Source: Allolobophora icterica (taxonomy: Eukaryota; Annelida; Clitellata; Crassiclitellata; Lumbricidae). Taken from it: a stretch of 64,000 nt of DNA. The stretch lies in assembly GCA_963556255.1 (NCBI GenBank), contig OY744604.1, positions 20,643,066 through 20,707,065 of the forward strand, read 5' to 3'. The position numbers were made by a program, and so were the translations under genes. The number at the start of each line of letters is the position of its first letter. The stretch's first letter is position 1. The notes beneath the pieces were generated by a model. It worked only from the letters and a program-made list of their open reading frames with translations. It made no database searches and was not told the origin of the DNA. Of this stretch, positions 19,650 through 29,794 are shown piece by piece.

Positions 19650-20480
19650 GTGCGTCGTTTGAAGGTAGGACGTCCCCCACAATGAATCCTAGAGGGCCCA
19701 CCACAGATCCTTGAATGACGTTGGCGTTGATGGTAATAGTAGTAGACTGTTTTCTTGAAAGTCACTGTAGTATTTCCTCCCACGAAGGTAGCTGATAATC
19801 CAGTTATAAATGTTGACAGGGTAGGTTTAGGGTGGCCAATGAGTGAGCGATTGAGGAGTAGTTGATAAAATCAAAAGCTTTTGAGTAGTCTATCGATATC
19901 AGTACTACATGTTTGTTACATTTGAGGAGGTCTGTGATATTATGAAAAATGGAGACTAGAGCTGCTGTAGTGGAGCCGGTGGGACGGAAAGCAAACTTCT
20001 TAGCGAAACATGGGTATAGATAGGTCGGACAACTATACGCTCCAGTAATCGGTGTAGTATTGGGAGCACTGAGATAGGTCGGTAGTTTGTGGGTGATGAA
20101 GGAGAGACGGGTTTGTCTTTAGGGCGCGAATGATTGCCAGTTTTAATTGATTTGGAACATGGGAGTTGGCCGACGAGAAGTTAATGAGGTATTCCAATAT
20201 GCCGGAGTAGCCTGAGGCGTACAGCCTTGTAAACCAGGCAGGAAGTCCGTCTGCGCCCGTTGAGGTGTGGCGCAGGTGGTCTAGGGTGTAAAAGATCCCG
20301 TATTGGGTAACGTTGTTACGGCCGGTATGAGCGTTGAGTTTGTTGAGAGGCTCAATATAATTAGGGTCGTCAGAGGCAGCGACGAAGTATTTGTTGAGAT
20401 CTTCAGCGTTTATTGATTTTGGGTTCGGCTTGGAATTCCATTTCTTAATTATTTGCTTTACTTTTGCCAAGAGGTTTTAG
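19650..20480 (-). pseudogene. LINE G reverse transcriptase fragment
   Basis: The minus-strand frame 20,033-20,470 reads DLNKYFVAASDDPNY, then LDHLRHTSTGADGLPAWFTR, YLINFSSANSHVPNQLKLAI and a broken proline-threonine stretch. This is the N-terminal RT region of a LINE ORF2. Further along the minus strand (19,700-20,030, other frames) IDYSKAFDF (motif A) and NANVIQGSVVGPSR (equivalent to the GVPQGS block) follow. Stops and frameshifts disable it. It differs clearly from LINE A, B, D and E. Confidence 0.8.
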
Positions 20481-20505
20481 GATTCACCTTTAGGGTTGAC
20501 TCCCT

Positions 20506-20750
20506 TCTGTAGCTTTAATCACTTATACTCAGGTTAGAGATACAAGCTAATCTATACAAGTTTCAAATGTTACCTTACTTATATTCTAGCAAAACAACTA
20601 TTCTACACAAGTTGTAATGGTTATCTTACTTATAATTTAGCAATACAATTATTCTACCCAAGTTGTAATGGTTAACTTACTTATAATCTACCCATTCAAC
20701 TATTTAATACAAGCCTATATGGCTATCTTACTTATCAGAAACAAGCTAAT
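20506..20750. repeat. 51-bp tandem repeat, about 4.5 units
   Basis: The core CAAGTTGTAATGGTTATCTT recurs with constant 51-bp spacing (20,557, 20,608, 20,659 and 20,710), together with ACTTATAATxTAGCAATACAA. The outer units are degenerate. There is no coding content. Confidence 0.85.
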
Positions 20751-21525
20751 TTTATAGCCTTCTATTGACTTGGAGTAAAGGAGTTTTATACTAAGGTTTT
20801 CCCCGGCTGAAATAATTTTCGCCTGCCAACGGATTTTACAAGGCCCGAAGAACGATGCAATTTCTCTGCCTACTGTTGATCGACAAGATATTATTAATCC
20901 GGATATCTCCCATATATGAGAATTATCGCCTTCGCCAATACGTATCAATAACGATTTCCAGAATATCGACCACTTCCACATATCGCTAAATTATCGAATT
21001 TGTGTATACATGTATATCCACAGAGAACACGAAATTATATTCCAGAAATTCCAACTCAGAAATTATTTGAAATCATAATATATCCGGACGGCCGTACATC
21101 AAATTCGCCCAAATTTGATAAAGATATTCTAATTGATATTTCAAACACCAGCCGACCACATCGGCGACATCCAGCGTGCCAAACACGCTTCCATCAGGCG
21201 TACAAACGCCAAATATCACGAATTTCCGCGTGCCAAACACTATATCCAACTTACGTCCTTCCTCAGGACAGCCGAAATACAAGTGTTTTTGAGAAATTCT
21301 ACGCGAAATCTTATATAGTTCGGCCGTTGCTATGGGCCTCCACCAGCCGTTCACCCCTTAGCAACCAATTGTGTGACGTAGGCAAATCCGCGCGAAACAG
21401 AGACGCGAGCTAATTGAAACGCCAGTACAGCTTGGCGCTATATAATTAAACTGTATTATCAATGGACACAAGGCAATACAAACTGGCGCTAGATAATTAC
21501 CAGTAACTAGGGTTAGACCATCGTT
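20751..21525. other. no recognised gene
   Basis: The plus frame 21,000-21,413 (137 codons) shows no domain. GCGTGCCAAACAC is repeated at 21,175 and 21,228. CTGGCGCTA with ATAATTA occurs twice (21,434 and 21,483). Probably an undefined repeat. Confidence 0.4.
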
Positions 21526-21690
<165 letters not shown>

Positions 21691-21769
21691 AAAACATTTT
21701 TAACGCGCGCACAATCACATAGAAATACGAATCGGAGGCGCCGTTAATCAGTCGATAGGTGAAGAGCTA

Positions 21770-21960
21770 TTAGATGTCTAAATGCTTGAAAGCCGTTGAA
21801 AAATAGTGAGTTTTGAGGCTTTTATTAAGGGTAGAGAAAGAGTTCGAAAATCGGACAAACATTGGCTGTCGGTTCCATTCCTTGAAGGCAGCAACATGGA
21901 ATGCACGAGAGTCCATGCCATTGCTACATCGAGGCTCAACCAAAAGACCCATACCCGAAG
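21770..21960 (-). pseudogene. possible LINE ORF2 C-terminal scrap
   Basis: The minus-strand frame reads VAAFKEWNRQPMFVRF, then STLNKSLKTHYFSTAFKHLD. The pattern WNxxP followed by SLKTHxF is usual for the end of LINE ORF2. The fragment is too short to assign a family. Confidence 0.4.
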
Positions 21961-23040
21961 ACCGGAATGTAGGGCGGGACTAGTGGTTGAAGGTAGGCAC
22001 TAGTTCTCGTTGTGAAAGCTATTAAACCAGGAAACTGTACCGTGTACCTGGGGTTGGATCTTTCACCCGCTATTTTGAATCAAATTCTGCCGTTATCAAT
22101 AGAGCAATAGGTAATAGCTTGAAAAGATTAATAGCTTGGTAAAAAAATGCCAGTTATTTCGCTTTCTCTAAAATATATAATAAATAAGATTTAAAATAGT
22201 GTTATTTCACAATTATACAATAATGGCATCAAATGCTTAAATGTATATTTTAATAGAATTGGTCACACCTAAGGCAACATCTAATTGTTTAATTACTATT
22301 AAGACATAATTATGACCTTGTGCTAACCTCCTTCTTCTGAATTTCTTTGGTCTTTGCTTATACTCAGTTCTTGATATGTCCTTCAACCAAGACTTCCACC
22401 TCTTCACCTACGTCTTGTAGAATTCGCTGTTTCTTGAAAGAACCTTTTCGACATTTTCACTGTTCTTCTAGTTCCACAGATTACTAGATTCATGGCTTCA
22501 ACGTTCCTTAGTTGATCACAATCTCGAACAAACTTTACTCGCCTCAGCGACACTTCTTACAACACTGAAACAAATCATCCGACTATCGTCGTAGTTATCT
22601 ACACCGCTTCGGTCCACAGCAACTTCTTAGTTCTGTTATATTCGGCAGTCCTATTTTCTCTACTTACTGCAAGACATAGAAAACTTGATAACGTATTTTC
22701 ACTGTCCATCGACAGAACGTTGCCGAATAACAATGCCCCAAACGTCAATTTTTCTGATGTACGACAATGCAACTTGACACTTGCATCTTTCGTAATTTAC
22801 GAGCACAAGAATTGTTTACAGATATAAAAATTTAGACAATTTTTTTATCCAAGCTTTGCATGATTGGCACTCTGAGGGTCTAAAACCAATAATTACATTG
22901 TTGCATTAGTGCTTTAATTAAGCTTATATATTCAGCCTAGCGTACTATTACTTGAATATAACATATTCCTGATTAAGATGCGTAGGCTACCAATTGAAAT
23001 TGTAGATTGAGAAATGACAGAGCATGTGCAACCTGACGGA
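21961..23040. other. upstream of the HEPN-type gene; no gene recognised
   Basis: AT-rich non-coding sequence. It contains the first 57-bp direct repeat (22,474-22,530). No promoter element can be assigned with confidence. Confidence 0.4.
22474..22530. repeat. 57-bp direct repeat, left copy
   Basis: Starts CCACAGATTACT and ends ATCACAATCTCGAACA. It matches 24,475-24,531 with two mismatches, 2,001 bp downstream. The pair brackets the HEPN-type gene remnant. Confidence 0.9.
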
Positions 23041-23070
23041 GACAAACTTTCAGAATAGAATGCAGACTAT

Positions 23071-23638
23071 TTGAGGCGTTTACATTTTTTGAAGTCTAAA
23101 AACATTCAAGAAGAATTCAGCAACTGTTCAGTATTTCGCACTTCGATCTACATTTTAAGACAACAATTGTTCAATTACATAAAAAAAACATTTATACGAT
23201 TTATAAGAAATTTACCTGAAGACAGAAACTTAATCATCAATCGGATTAGGGCCAAGGTTCGCACCATTGATCCTTTCTGGAAAAAATGCCAACCAACGCA
23301 AAGAACGAATAGAAGCGTTGAATGAGACACAGTTTACAGCTGACTGGAGCACAGTTGCTAGTTGCTACACAGGGAGCTTTCTCAAGCGGAAAGATAACCA
23401 GAAACAGTTCAACTTTAACTACTCGGACCCGAAGGATTTGCTTGAGATTCTAAAGAACTGCTCCTTGTTTTCCGACGATTTGTATACTGTTGCATATGAC
23501 ATCATAGGACACCGTAACAAATTTTACGGACATCTGTCTTTGTTGCTCATTAGCCCTAAAGATTTAATCATCATTACTCAAGCAATAGATTTACTTATAA
23601 ACCTAATTCCAGAACAACACATTCGCTATAATGACTGA
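23071..23638 (+). pseudogene. HEPN-domain protein (DZIP3-like HEPN), frameshifted
   Basis: Two overlapping frames (23,071-23,325, 23,267-23,638) read as one domain after a frame change near 23,270-23,320. The first is basic and helical (RQQLFNYIKKTFIRFIRNL). The second has ADWSTVASCYTGSF, DLLEILKNCSLFS and AYDIIGHRNKFYGHLS at about 23,490-23,535. RNKFYGH is the RX4-6H ribonuclease signature of HEPN domains in the RN...YGH form that I know from DZIP3-like HEPN domains of invertebrate immune-type proteins. The pattern of helices before and after it fits. No NACHT, TIR or death domain is visible nearby. The true start is unknown; neither first frame begins with a convincing ATG. The family assignment is an inference from motif and context. 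Confidence 0.6.
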
Positions 23639-24095
23639 ACCTTCTGTAAGGATGAATAAGCCGGATTTGTTAGAAAGGACTAACAGAGCTCATGAGGTGT
23701 TCCTTGAGAAGCTGAATCAGCTTGATAGAGATTTTACCTATTGGTTGAGCAGTGCTGCATTGAATCTGTGTGTGATTATGAAGAATGTCGAGTTAAAAGA
23801 CAAGCTGAAACACTTCGATGATTTAGTTAAAGCAGTGAAAAATGGTTTCGAGCAGATGAAGGATTTGTTAGATAACTTGTCAGAAGAAGAAAGAGAGCGT
23901 TTGGAATATAGCCAAGCACTTTTTGCACAGACTTTCGAAGAAAATCGTGATCAGAGCAAAAAAACGGTTCAGAGTAAAACTTATGAGTTTTCTTTGAGTG
24001 GAAGTATTGACAGCGGTCAACAGAATGTTTTGGCATTATCCGGACAACTGACTATCAAGGGCAAAGCAGGTAGAATCATCATTTTATGTTCCTAA
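23631..24095 (+). CDS. coiled-coil C-terminal part of the HEPN-type gene
   Basis: A 154-codon frame begins at ATG 23,631, which overlaps the stop of the HEPN frame (ATGACTGA, 23,631-23,638). It starts MTEPSVRMNKPDLLERTNRA and has a long charged helix with heptad-like leucines (KDKLKHFDDLVKAVKNGFEQ, LLDNLSEEERERLE), then a Ser/Gly-rich end. In HEPN-type receptors a linker or coiled coil often follows the HEPN domain. Either a -1 frameshift has separated one original gene, or the stop-start overlap is genuine. An AATAAA cluster follows at 24,250-24,272. I do not recognise the C-terminal 60 residues. Confidence 0.5.
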   Translation: MTEPSVRMNKPDLLERTNRAHEVFLEKLNQLDRDFTYWLSSAALNLCVIMKNVELKDKLKHFDDLVKAVKNGFEQMKDLLDNLSEEERERLEYSQALFAQTFEENRDQSKKTVQSKTYEFSLSGSIDSGQQNVLALSGQLTIKGKAGRIIILCS

Positions 24096-24627
24096 AAGTT
24101 TTACAAATGTTGGGAAATACTTAAAGTAATGTAATTGTAAGTGTGCTATTTTCATTTCATCTTCAGGAGTTGGGTTATAATTGGTGTGAGATCAAAAACG
24201 GATAGGCAAAAATCTTATTTTGACTTTGCTCGTGTAACGAGCTTTAAGCATAATAAATGAATGAATAAATAAATCGGTTGCTAGATAAACATTTCCAGAC
24301 TGACCAGACCACAGCCCCTATGCTTCACAGTGGAAGTTGGGCCGGCGGATAAACCAATATCATGCAAATACCATCTTGGGTCAATTAAATCAAGCCAAAG
24401 AAGAAATGCATGCATTTGAGTTAGCGCACTTAAGGAATTCAACGGCGTTCCAACGGCCTTCCAAATATCATCAACCACAGATTACTTGATTCATGCCTTC
24501 AACGTTCCTTAGTTGATCACAATCTCGAACAGATATCATCATCTGGTTGATGATATTGAAAGTATCCAATCACTGGTATTGTCCTAGTGTCGCGTCCTTG
24601 GCGCCTAATAGTGAAGGGATGTGCTCA
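24096..24627. other. 3' flank of the HEPN-type gene
   Basis: AATAAATGAATGAATAAATAAAT at about 24,250-24,272 offers several polyadenylation-signal matches, or may be a retroelement tail. The right 57-bp direct repeat follows. No gene seen. Confidence 0.45.
24475..24531. repeat. 57-bp direct repeat, right copy
   Basis: See the left copy at 22,474-22,530. Sequence after the repeat is unrelated to that after the left copy, so the duplication does not extend further right. Confidence 0.9.
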
Positions 24628-25030
24628 GGGGCGGCGCTACACTAGGACGCGCCAGGGCAAATGCTCTGGTAAAAAGCCTTTGCCCTGGTCGATGTCCTGC
24701 CAGTATTTTTGCCCTGTCCAGAATTTGTTCGGGCATATTTGTTATATCCTGATATATAAATTCACTAAATTTACTGAAATCTTAAAATTTACTTTACAAA
24801 TGTAAAGAAGTCCAGCTTTCGGAGGGCTTCGCCCATCTGACCTCCTGTCTATAGACAACTATGCAGGCAACTTGTGCAGGGGGCGATTTATGGCGAGCGC
24901 GGTAGCGCGATCTTGCATGGTCACCATTTAACCTAAGAGCAGAAGAGCAACCTAAATCGCCCTCTGCACTGGTTACTTGTATGACTGCCCTGGCTATGCC
25001 CTGGTTATAAAAAATGTCTGGCGCCGCCGA
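24628..25030. mobile_element. possible hAT-type MITE with GGCGGCGC ends
   Basis: CAGGGGCGGCGC at the left and the complement of GGCGCCGCC at the right form a short inverted repeat about 400 bp apart. Start CAGGGGCGG is common among hAT elements. CGTCCTAGTGT/ACACTAGGACG pairs occur at the left edge. I found no matching 8-bp flanking duplication, so borders are uncertain. Confidence 0.45.
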
Positions 25031-25229
25031 ACGATAGAAGAAGAGATTACTCTTCCCGCGCAATCTTAAGTAAGAGAAGAAGTATCCGGTATTTTGGTAT
25101 TTTCTTCACTTTCTTACAGAGATTTAGCATGTACTTCTTACAGAGATTTCACACGCCAAACCACCCCTTTACAACTTCACCAAAACTGCACACTATTGTT
25201 ATTATTGACCCTCGGTGACCTCGTAGCTT

Positions 25230-26000
25230 ACAATAGACCAAAAAACGAGAACTATCACTAACCTACAACTCCCTACAATATTCCCAGCCCAAGTACCTTC
25301 GTGATCTCTTCACCATTCAGACAACCCGCTCCACCCGATCATCGTCCTATCATAGTCTTTCTCGACTCCCAGTCACTACTCACCTCAAGTTCTCCAACCG
25401 AGCCATTTCCATCACAGCACCACGCCTCTGGAATGTTCCCCCTGAATTCTGCAGTTTCTCAGTGCCTCCATCATCATTGCAACCCGTCCTTCATCCTCAT
25501 CCTCATGTTCCTCTATCTATCACCCCTCGGGCTTTACACTCAAAACTGAAGTCTCACCTTTTCAAATACTCCTACCCTGACTCATCTGAAACTCCGCCTT
25601 TCAATTATTCTCGCCGTAAACGACACCCACCTTGACAGCTGCTCTGCCTCTCCTGATCTGGTACCCTGGAAATCGGACTTGGACCTCTTTTGGACTACTC
25701 TCTGGAAACCCCTTTGACTTGGTCTGCCCTCCTGGATAACGGACTTGGACCTCTTTTGGACCACTCTCTGGAAACCCCCTGATCTGGTACCCTGGAAATC
25801 GGACTTGGACCTCTTTTGGACTACTCTCCGGAACCCCCTTTGATTTGGTTTGGCCTACTGGAAATCGGACTTGGACTTCTTTTGGACTATACTCTCTGGA
25901 AACCCCCTCTGATCTGACGTAGCGCTCGTGAATAGGTTGGTTTCCTGCGCTTGGCCTTCGAGAAGTTTGGAGATTACGATTACGATTACGAACCATGGTA
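25230..26000 (+). mobile_element. LINE B 3' fragment with expanded tail
   Basis: Translation in shifting frames gives YLRDLFTIQTT, ISITAPRLWNVPPEF, LSITPRALHSKLKSHLFKYS, and then a stop. The 3' end is AGCGCTCGTGAATAGGTTGG, TTTGGAGATTACG and ATTACGATTACG (25,922-25,990). Between ORF end and terminal block a 60-66-bp unit has been amplified fourfold (25,655-25,915). The copy is 5'-truncated. Confidence 0.8.
25655..25915. repeat. four tandem units of 60-66 bp inside the LINE B 3' UTR
   Basis: CGGACTTGGACCTCTTTTGG recurs at 25,674, 25,740, 25,800 and 25,866 (with small changes), each followed by ACTCTCTGGAAACCCC. The long minus-strand frame across it is an artefact of the repeat. Confidence 0.9.
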
Positions 26001-27374
26001 AGATTTGCAGAAGCAGAAGAGCAACCTTTCCCCTGCGTGGCTGAGATCATCGCCACACTGGATGCATTTACCCCATGAAATCACTGCATTTCTCCAAAAG
26101 AATTTCCATCATAACTGTTATTTTCTAATGTGTGTCTTTAACACTAACGACGAGATGCATTGGTTCCCAGTCGCTTTAATACACTCTCATCGCTAAAGTG
26201 CTAAAATTACACTGTTCCATAACTCTTGCGACCTTTGTCATTTTGACATTTGGGGAGGAGTTATAGAATAACGGTAACACTCATGCCCAGTTTTAGATCG
26301 TGGTTCGTGTGACGATTCACTAAGATCACAATATGGTTTAGATAAGAGTAAGTGTATAGCGTGCAATGTAAGAATAGCGGAGCTATATAAATGTAATTAA
26401 TTTAGTATGCCAGCAAATTAAAGCCATCATTTAGGATATAATAAGAGTTAAGGCACAGAGGCAGATCGTATCTTCAAAGAAGCGGCGAGATAACGTGGAC
26501 TCGCCTCATTGGTCAAAACGAAACATCCGAGCTGAGTTACTTTGGTGACATCAGCTGAAGCGTCGGGAGCTTAGCAACCAACGGTGATGATGTAACGAAA
26601 TTATTCAGTTGGATGTTTGATTTCGAATGAACTGGTCGATTCGAGAAATCGTTGAGGCATCAACTTGTTGAGTTCGACTTAAACGACTGTAACAGTTGTA
26701 GTCTTTAGTTGGCGAACGTTTGTCGTGAGATTAGTTCGGGCGAACTAATGAGTCGTGCAGGCAGACTGTAAATGCAAATTCTTCGAATGAAATGCTTGCG
26801 AACGAGAACGGTTACGAGGCGTGACTTTCTAGTATAGAAACGTCAACACTTCGAACAATCTACGGTCAACGGACTTCGAATGTTTTGTTGCGAGTGAAGT
26901 GCATGTGCTTTCGATGACATAAGGTCTTCATTCGAACTATAAACGTCGGTCTCTACGAATGACACAAAGATTTTTCCGGTGTTGAAGAGTACGGTGAACA
27001 TTCGTGCTTCAACGTGAAGAGAAATTGGTTCAGCTGCCAAATTCTGGAAGAACAGACGGGTTACAACGACACGTTAAGAAAGACGGGAACGCAAGAACTT
27101 TCCTTGATTTAGAATTTCCTGGGGAGGTTAATCATAGGCGATAATAAGATTATAGTAATAAATGCTGGCTAGGTAAGAGATTAGACATTGTAACTAAATA
27201 TAGATGATAGAGACTTAATACACCTTAAATGTTGTATAGACTATAATACTTTGTTATCTTGAATTTGACATTATATACATGGTGGGCCAGTAGGAATGCA
27301 ACTAATTTGAATGGATATAACTTGAACAATTGCTATCCGAACATCGTGCCCAATATACTAAATTGAAAGTAAGC
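26001..27374. other. 1.4 kb without a recognised gene
   Basis: No domain on either strand. 26,240-26,290 (TGACATTTGGGGAGGAGTTA) and 27,266-27,275 (TTTGACATTA) look vaguely like LTR ends with TG and CA borders, but no target duplication, primer site or coding region supports an LTR element. Confidence 0.4.
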
Positions 27375-27378
27375 TTAA

Positions 27379-28400
27379 CCCTCGGGCTACCAAGAGGGGG
27401 GTGGTTACCACCCCCCCCCCCACGTTTTTCTGGAAAAAATTTTTTTAGCACCTGGAATTTAATTTTGACATTTTAAGTAGCTGTAGGGGGCCCATTTCCG
27501 CACATTTTGAGGTAAAAGTCGTGATGATAGCCCACACCATAAAAAAGTTATACCCGATATAGCCTAGGTACCACGTTCTGGAATCAGGAATTTCTCTTGT
27601 CAGCTGTTAGCTGTTGTCCACTATAAAGGTATTCATTATTCTTTCTGGAAGAGAAACAACTATGCCATTCTTTAGAGGGAATGTAGGGCTATATTTGCTT
27701 GCTTAGTTACTTGTCTTTTGAAAACCGGAAGTGATCATAATAAATAATAATACGCTTTTTCAGTGTGAAAATCACTGATGCAACATCACAACGTAAACCG
27801 ATATGGTTAGGTATGGTGAAGGGCTATAAACAGTCGAAGCAGATTGCTAACAAAGTAAAGCAGTTCTGTGAAGTGTTCAAGAAGCTGGTTTGCAGGAAGA
27901 ATTCGCACAAAATAATGGAAGTAACTTGCAATAACTACAAGGACCACTGACGTATTTGACTGCCGGGAACAATAACATAATTTCTTGTTTCATGTTGATA
28001 TAGCTGCATGCCTTTAGATTTTGCCTGAAACTAAAACAGACTTTGGAATAGTTTGTATTGTTGAAAATTAAGCCTCATTATATGTAGAATATTCTTGGAT
28101 ACATAGTTCATTTTCAAAACCCACATCATTTATATTTTTTTTATCCAACAAGTACAAAATGTATGGGATAATAGCAGATATCGTTAAATGGACGGTGCCT
28201 TTGTTAAAAAGTATATAATTTCGAGACGCATTCATATATTTTACAACTAAATATACCATTCTTGTCAGAAATGAATGCTGAATCAAATGCTGTATTACAT
28301 TATATGATATTTGAAACCAAACACGAAATTCCGGGGGGGGGGTGGTAACCACCCCCCCCTTGGTAGCCGATGTCGCAAAAAAACCTTGGTAGCCTGAGGG
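27379..28400. mobile_element. TTAA-flanked DNA element, 1,022 bp (piggyBac-like ends)
   Basis: TTAA lies at both borders (27,375-27,378 and 28,401-28,404). Terminal inverted repeats are CCCTCGGGCTACCAAG and the complement of CTTGGTAGCCTGAGGG, followed by a GGGTGGTTACCACCC hairpin near each end. TTAA targets with CCCT ends are the rule for piggyBac. TA-target Tc1-like elements with TAACCCT ends remain possible. A 61-codon frame (27,765-27,950) has no recognisable domain. The right half (27,964-28,400) recurs at 29,291-29,672. Confidence 0.75.
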
Positions 28401-28512
28401 TTAATCATCCACTCTACTACTGTGTCAAATCTTGCACTGATAAACGGCACCGTTGTTATAAAATTCCGGCGCGGCGCACACCGCTCAATTTTGAATGTAA
28501 ATATTGAACATC

Positions 28513-29331
28513 ATGGCGCCGCTCACGGAAGAGGATAGAATTTTAATCCGAATTTTAAGAGCAGAAAAAGGATACAAGGCACATCAGATGGTGATAGAAT
28601 TCCCTTCTAGAAAATGGAATAAATATGCTCTACATCGATTGATTAAACAAATTGATGCTACGGGAACGTCTAACAGCCGCAACTGTGGTCGCAAACGTTC
28701 TGCGCGCACAGCAGCGAACATTGCACAAGTCCAAGAGTTAATTTGCAGCCAAGACAACAATCCAGGGACGAGTAAGAGTACGAGAGAAATTGAGCGTGCG
28801 ACCGGAATTTCACGCAGTACTGTTAGGCTCATTGCTAAACATGACCTCAACCTCAAAGTCTATCGTCGACGTGAGGTTCAGAAATTGTCTGATGCCAATT
28901 CGATAAAACGTCTAGACGCCTGCAAACGACTCAAGAAGCGAATGACAGATGAAAAGATCGACAGAACATGGTTCACAGACGAGAAGATCTTCACGGTTCA
29001 GACGCCAACAAACTCTCAGAACGACCGTGTGCATGTAAACGTTAGCTTTAAGCGTGAGATTGCGCCTGCTCGGCTTCTGAAGGGCAGGAAGCACTTCTCG
29101 CAAAGTGTGATGGCGTTGTTAGCTGTTTCAAAGCTTGGAAAGACGGCGCCATTCGTTATTACTCCAAAGGCTAAGGTGAACAGTGTTTATTACTGCGATG
29201 AAGTACTCGCAAGAGGACTGCTACGTGATATTCGCCAACTGTCTGGAGTTGATGGTTACATCTTTCAGCAAGATGGAACGCCGGCCTACACCGGGAACAA
29301 TAACATAATTTCTTGTTTCATGTTGATATAG
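28513..29331 (+). pseudogene. Tc1/mariner-like transposase, C-terminally truncated
   Basis: A DDE-type cut-and-paste transposase. From the ATG at 28,513 an N-terminal helix-turn-helix region is followed by a second one (ATGISRSTVRLIAKHDL). Catalytic-type Asp residues are seen in RTWFTDEKIFTV (about 28,967-29,002) and GYIFQQDGTPAYT (about 29,253-29,290). The third catalytic acidic residue and the C-terminal quarter are missing. At 29,291 the frame passes into sequence belonging to the right half of the neighbouring TTAA element and ends after 13 unrelated residues. The first 259 codons have no stop, so truncation was fairly recent or the fusion is recent. Confidence 0.85.
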
Positions 29332-29672
29332 CTGCATGCCCTTAGATTTTGCTTGCAACTAAAACAGACTTGGGAATAGTTTGTATTGTTGCAAATTTAG
29401 CCTCATTATATTCAAAATATTCTTGGATACAAAACCCACATCATTTATATCTTTTTTATCCAAAAAGTACAAGTTGTGCGGGATAATATGAAATATCGTT
29501 AAATAGACCGGTGCCTTTGTTCAAAACTATATAATTTCGACATGCATTCATATATTTTACAACGTACATCATTTTTGTCAGAAATGAATGCTGAAACGAA
29601 ACACGAAATTCCGGGGGTTGATAACCACCCGCTTGCTACCCGATGTCGCAAAAAACCTTGATCGCCTGAGGG
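29291..29672. mobile_element. second right half of the TTAA element
   Basis: Starting precisely at CCGGGAACAATAACATAATT this stretch repeats 27,964-28,400 with about 10% differences and a small deletion. It ends in GCCTGAGGG followed by TTAA (29,673-29,676). There is no left end to match it. Confidence 0.8.
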
Positions 29673-29676
29673 TTAA

Positions 29677-29763
29677 GATGTACTATGACTAGTTTATTTT
29701 CTGTTACGCGCTTTCGTACAAGATGTCATTTTGCTTAGGCGCGTTATAAATGCCAGATTGATA

Positions 29764-29794
<31 letters not shown>

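Noticed and set aside
25601..26056. 151-codon minus-strand frame with PKEVQVRFP repeats
   Set aside because: Antisense of a fourfold tandem repeat in a LINE B 3' UTR; no independent coding signal.
26240..27275. Possible solo LTR with TG...CA borders
   Set aside because: No target duplication, no second LTR and no internal retroelement sequence.
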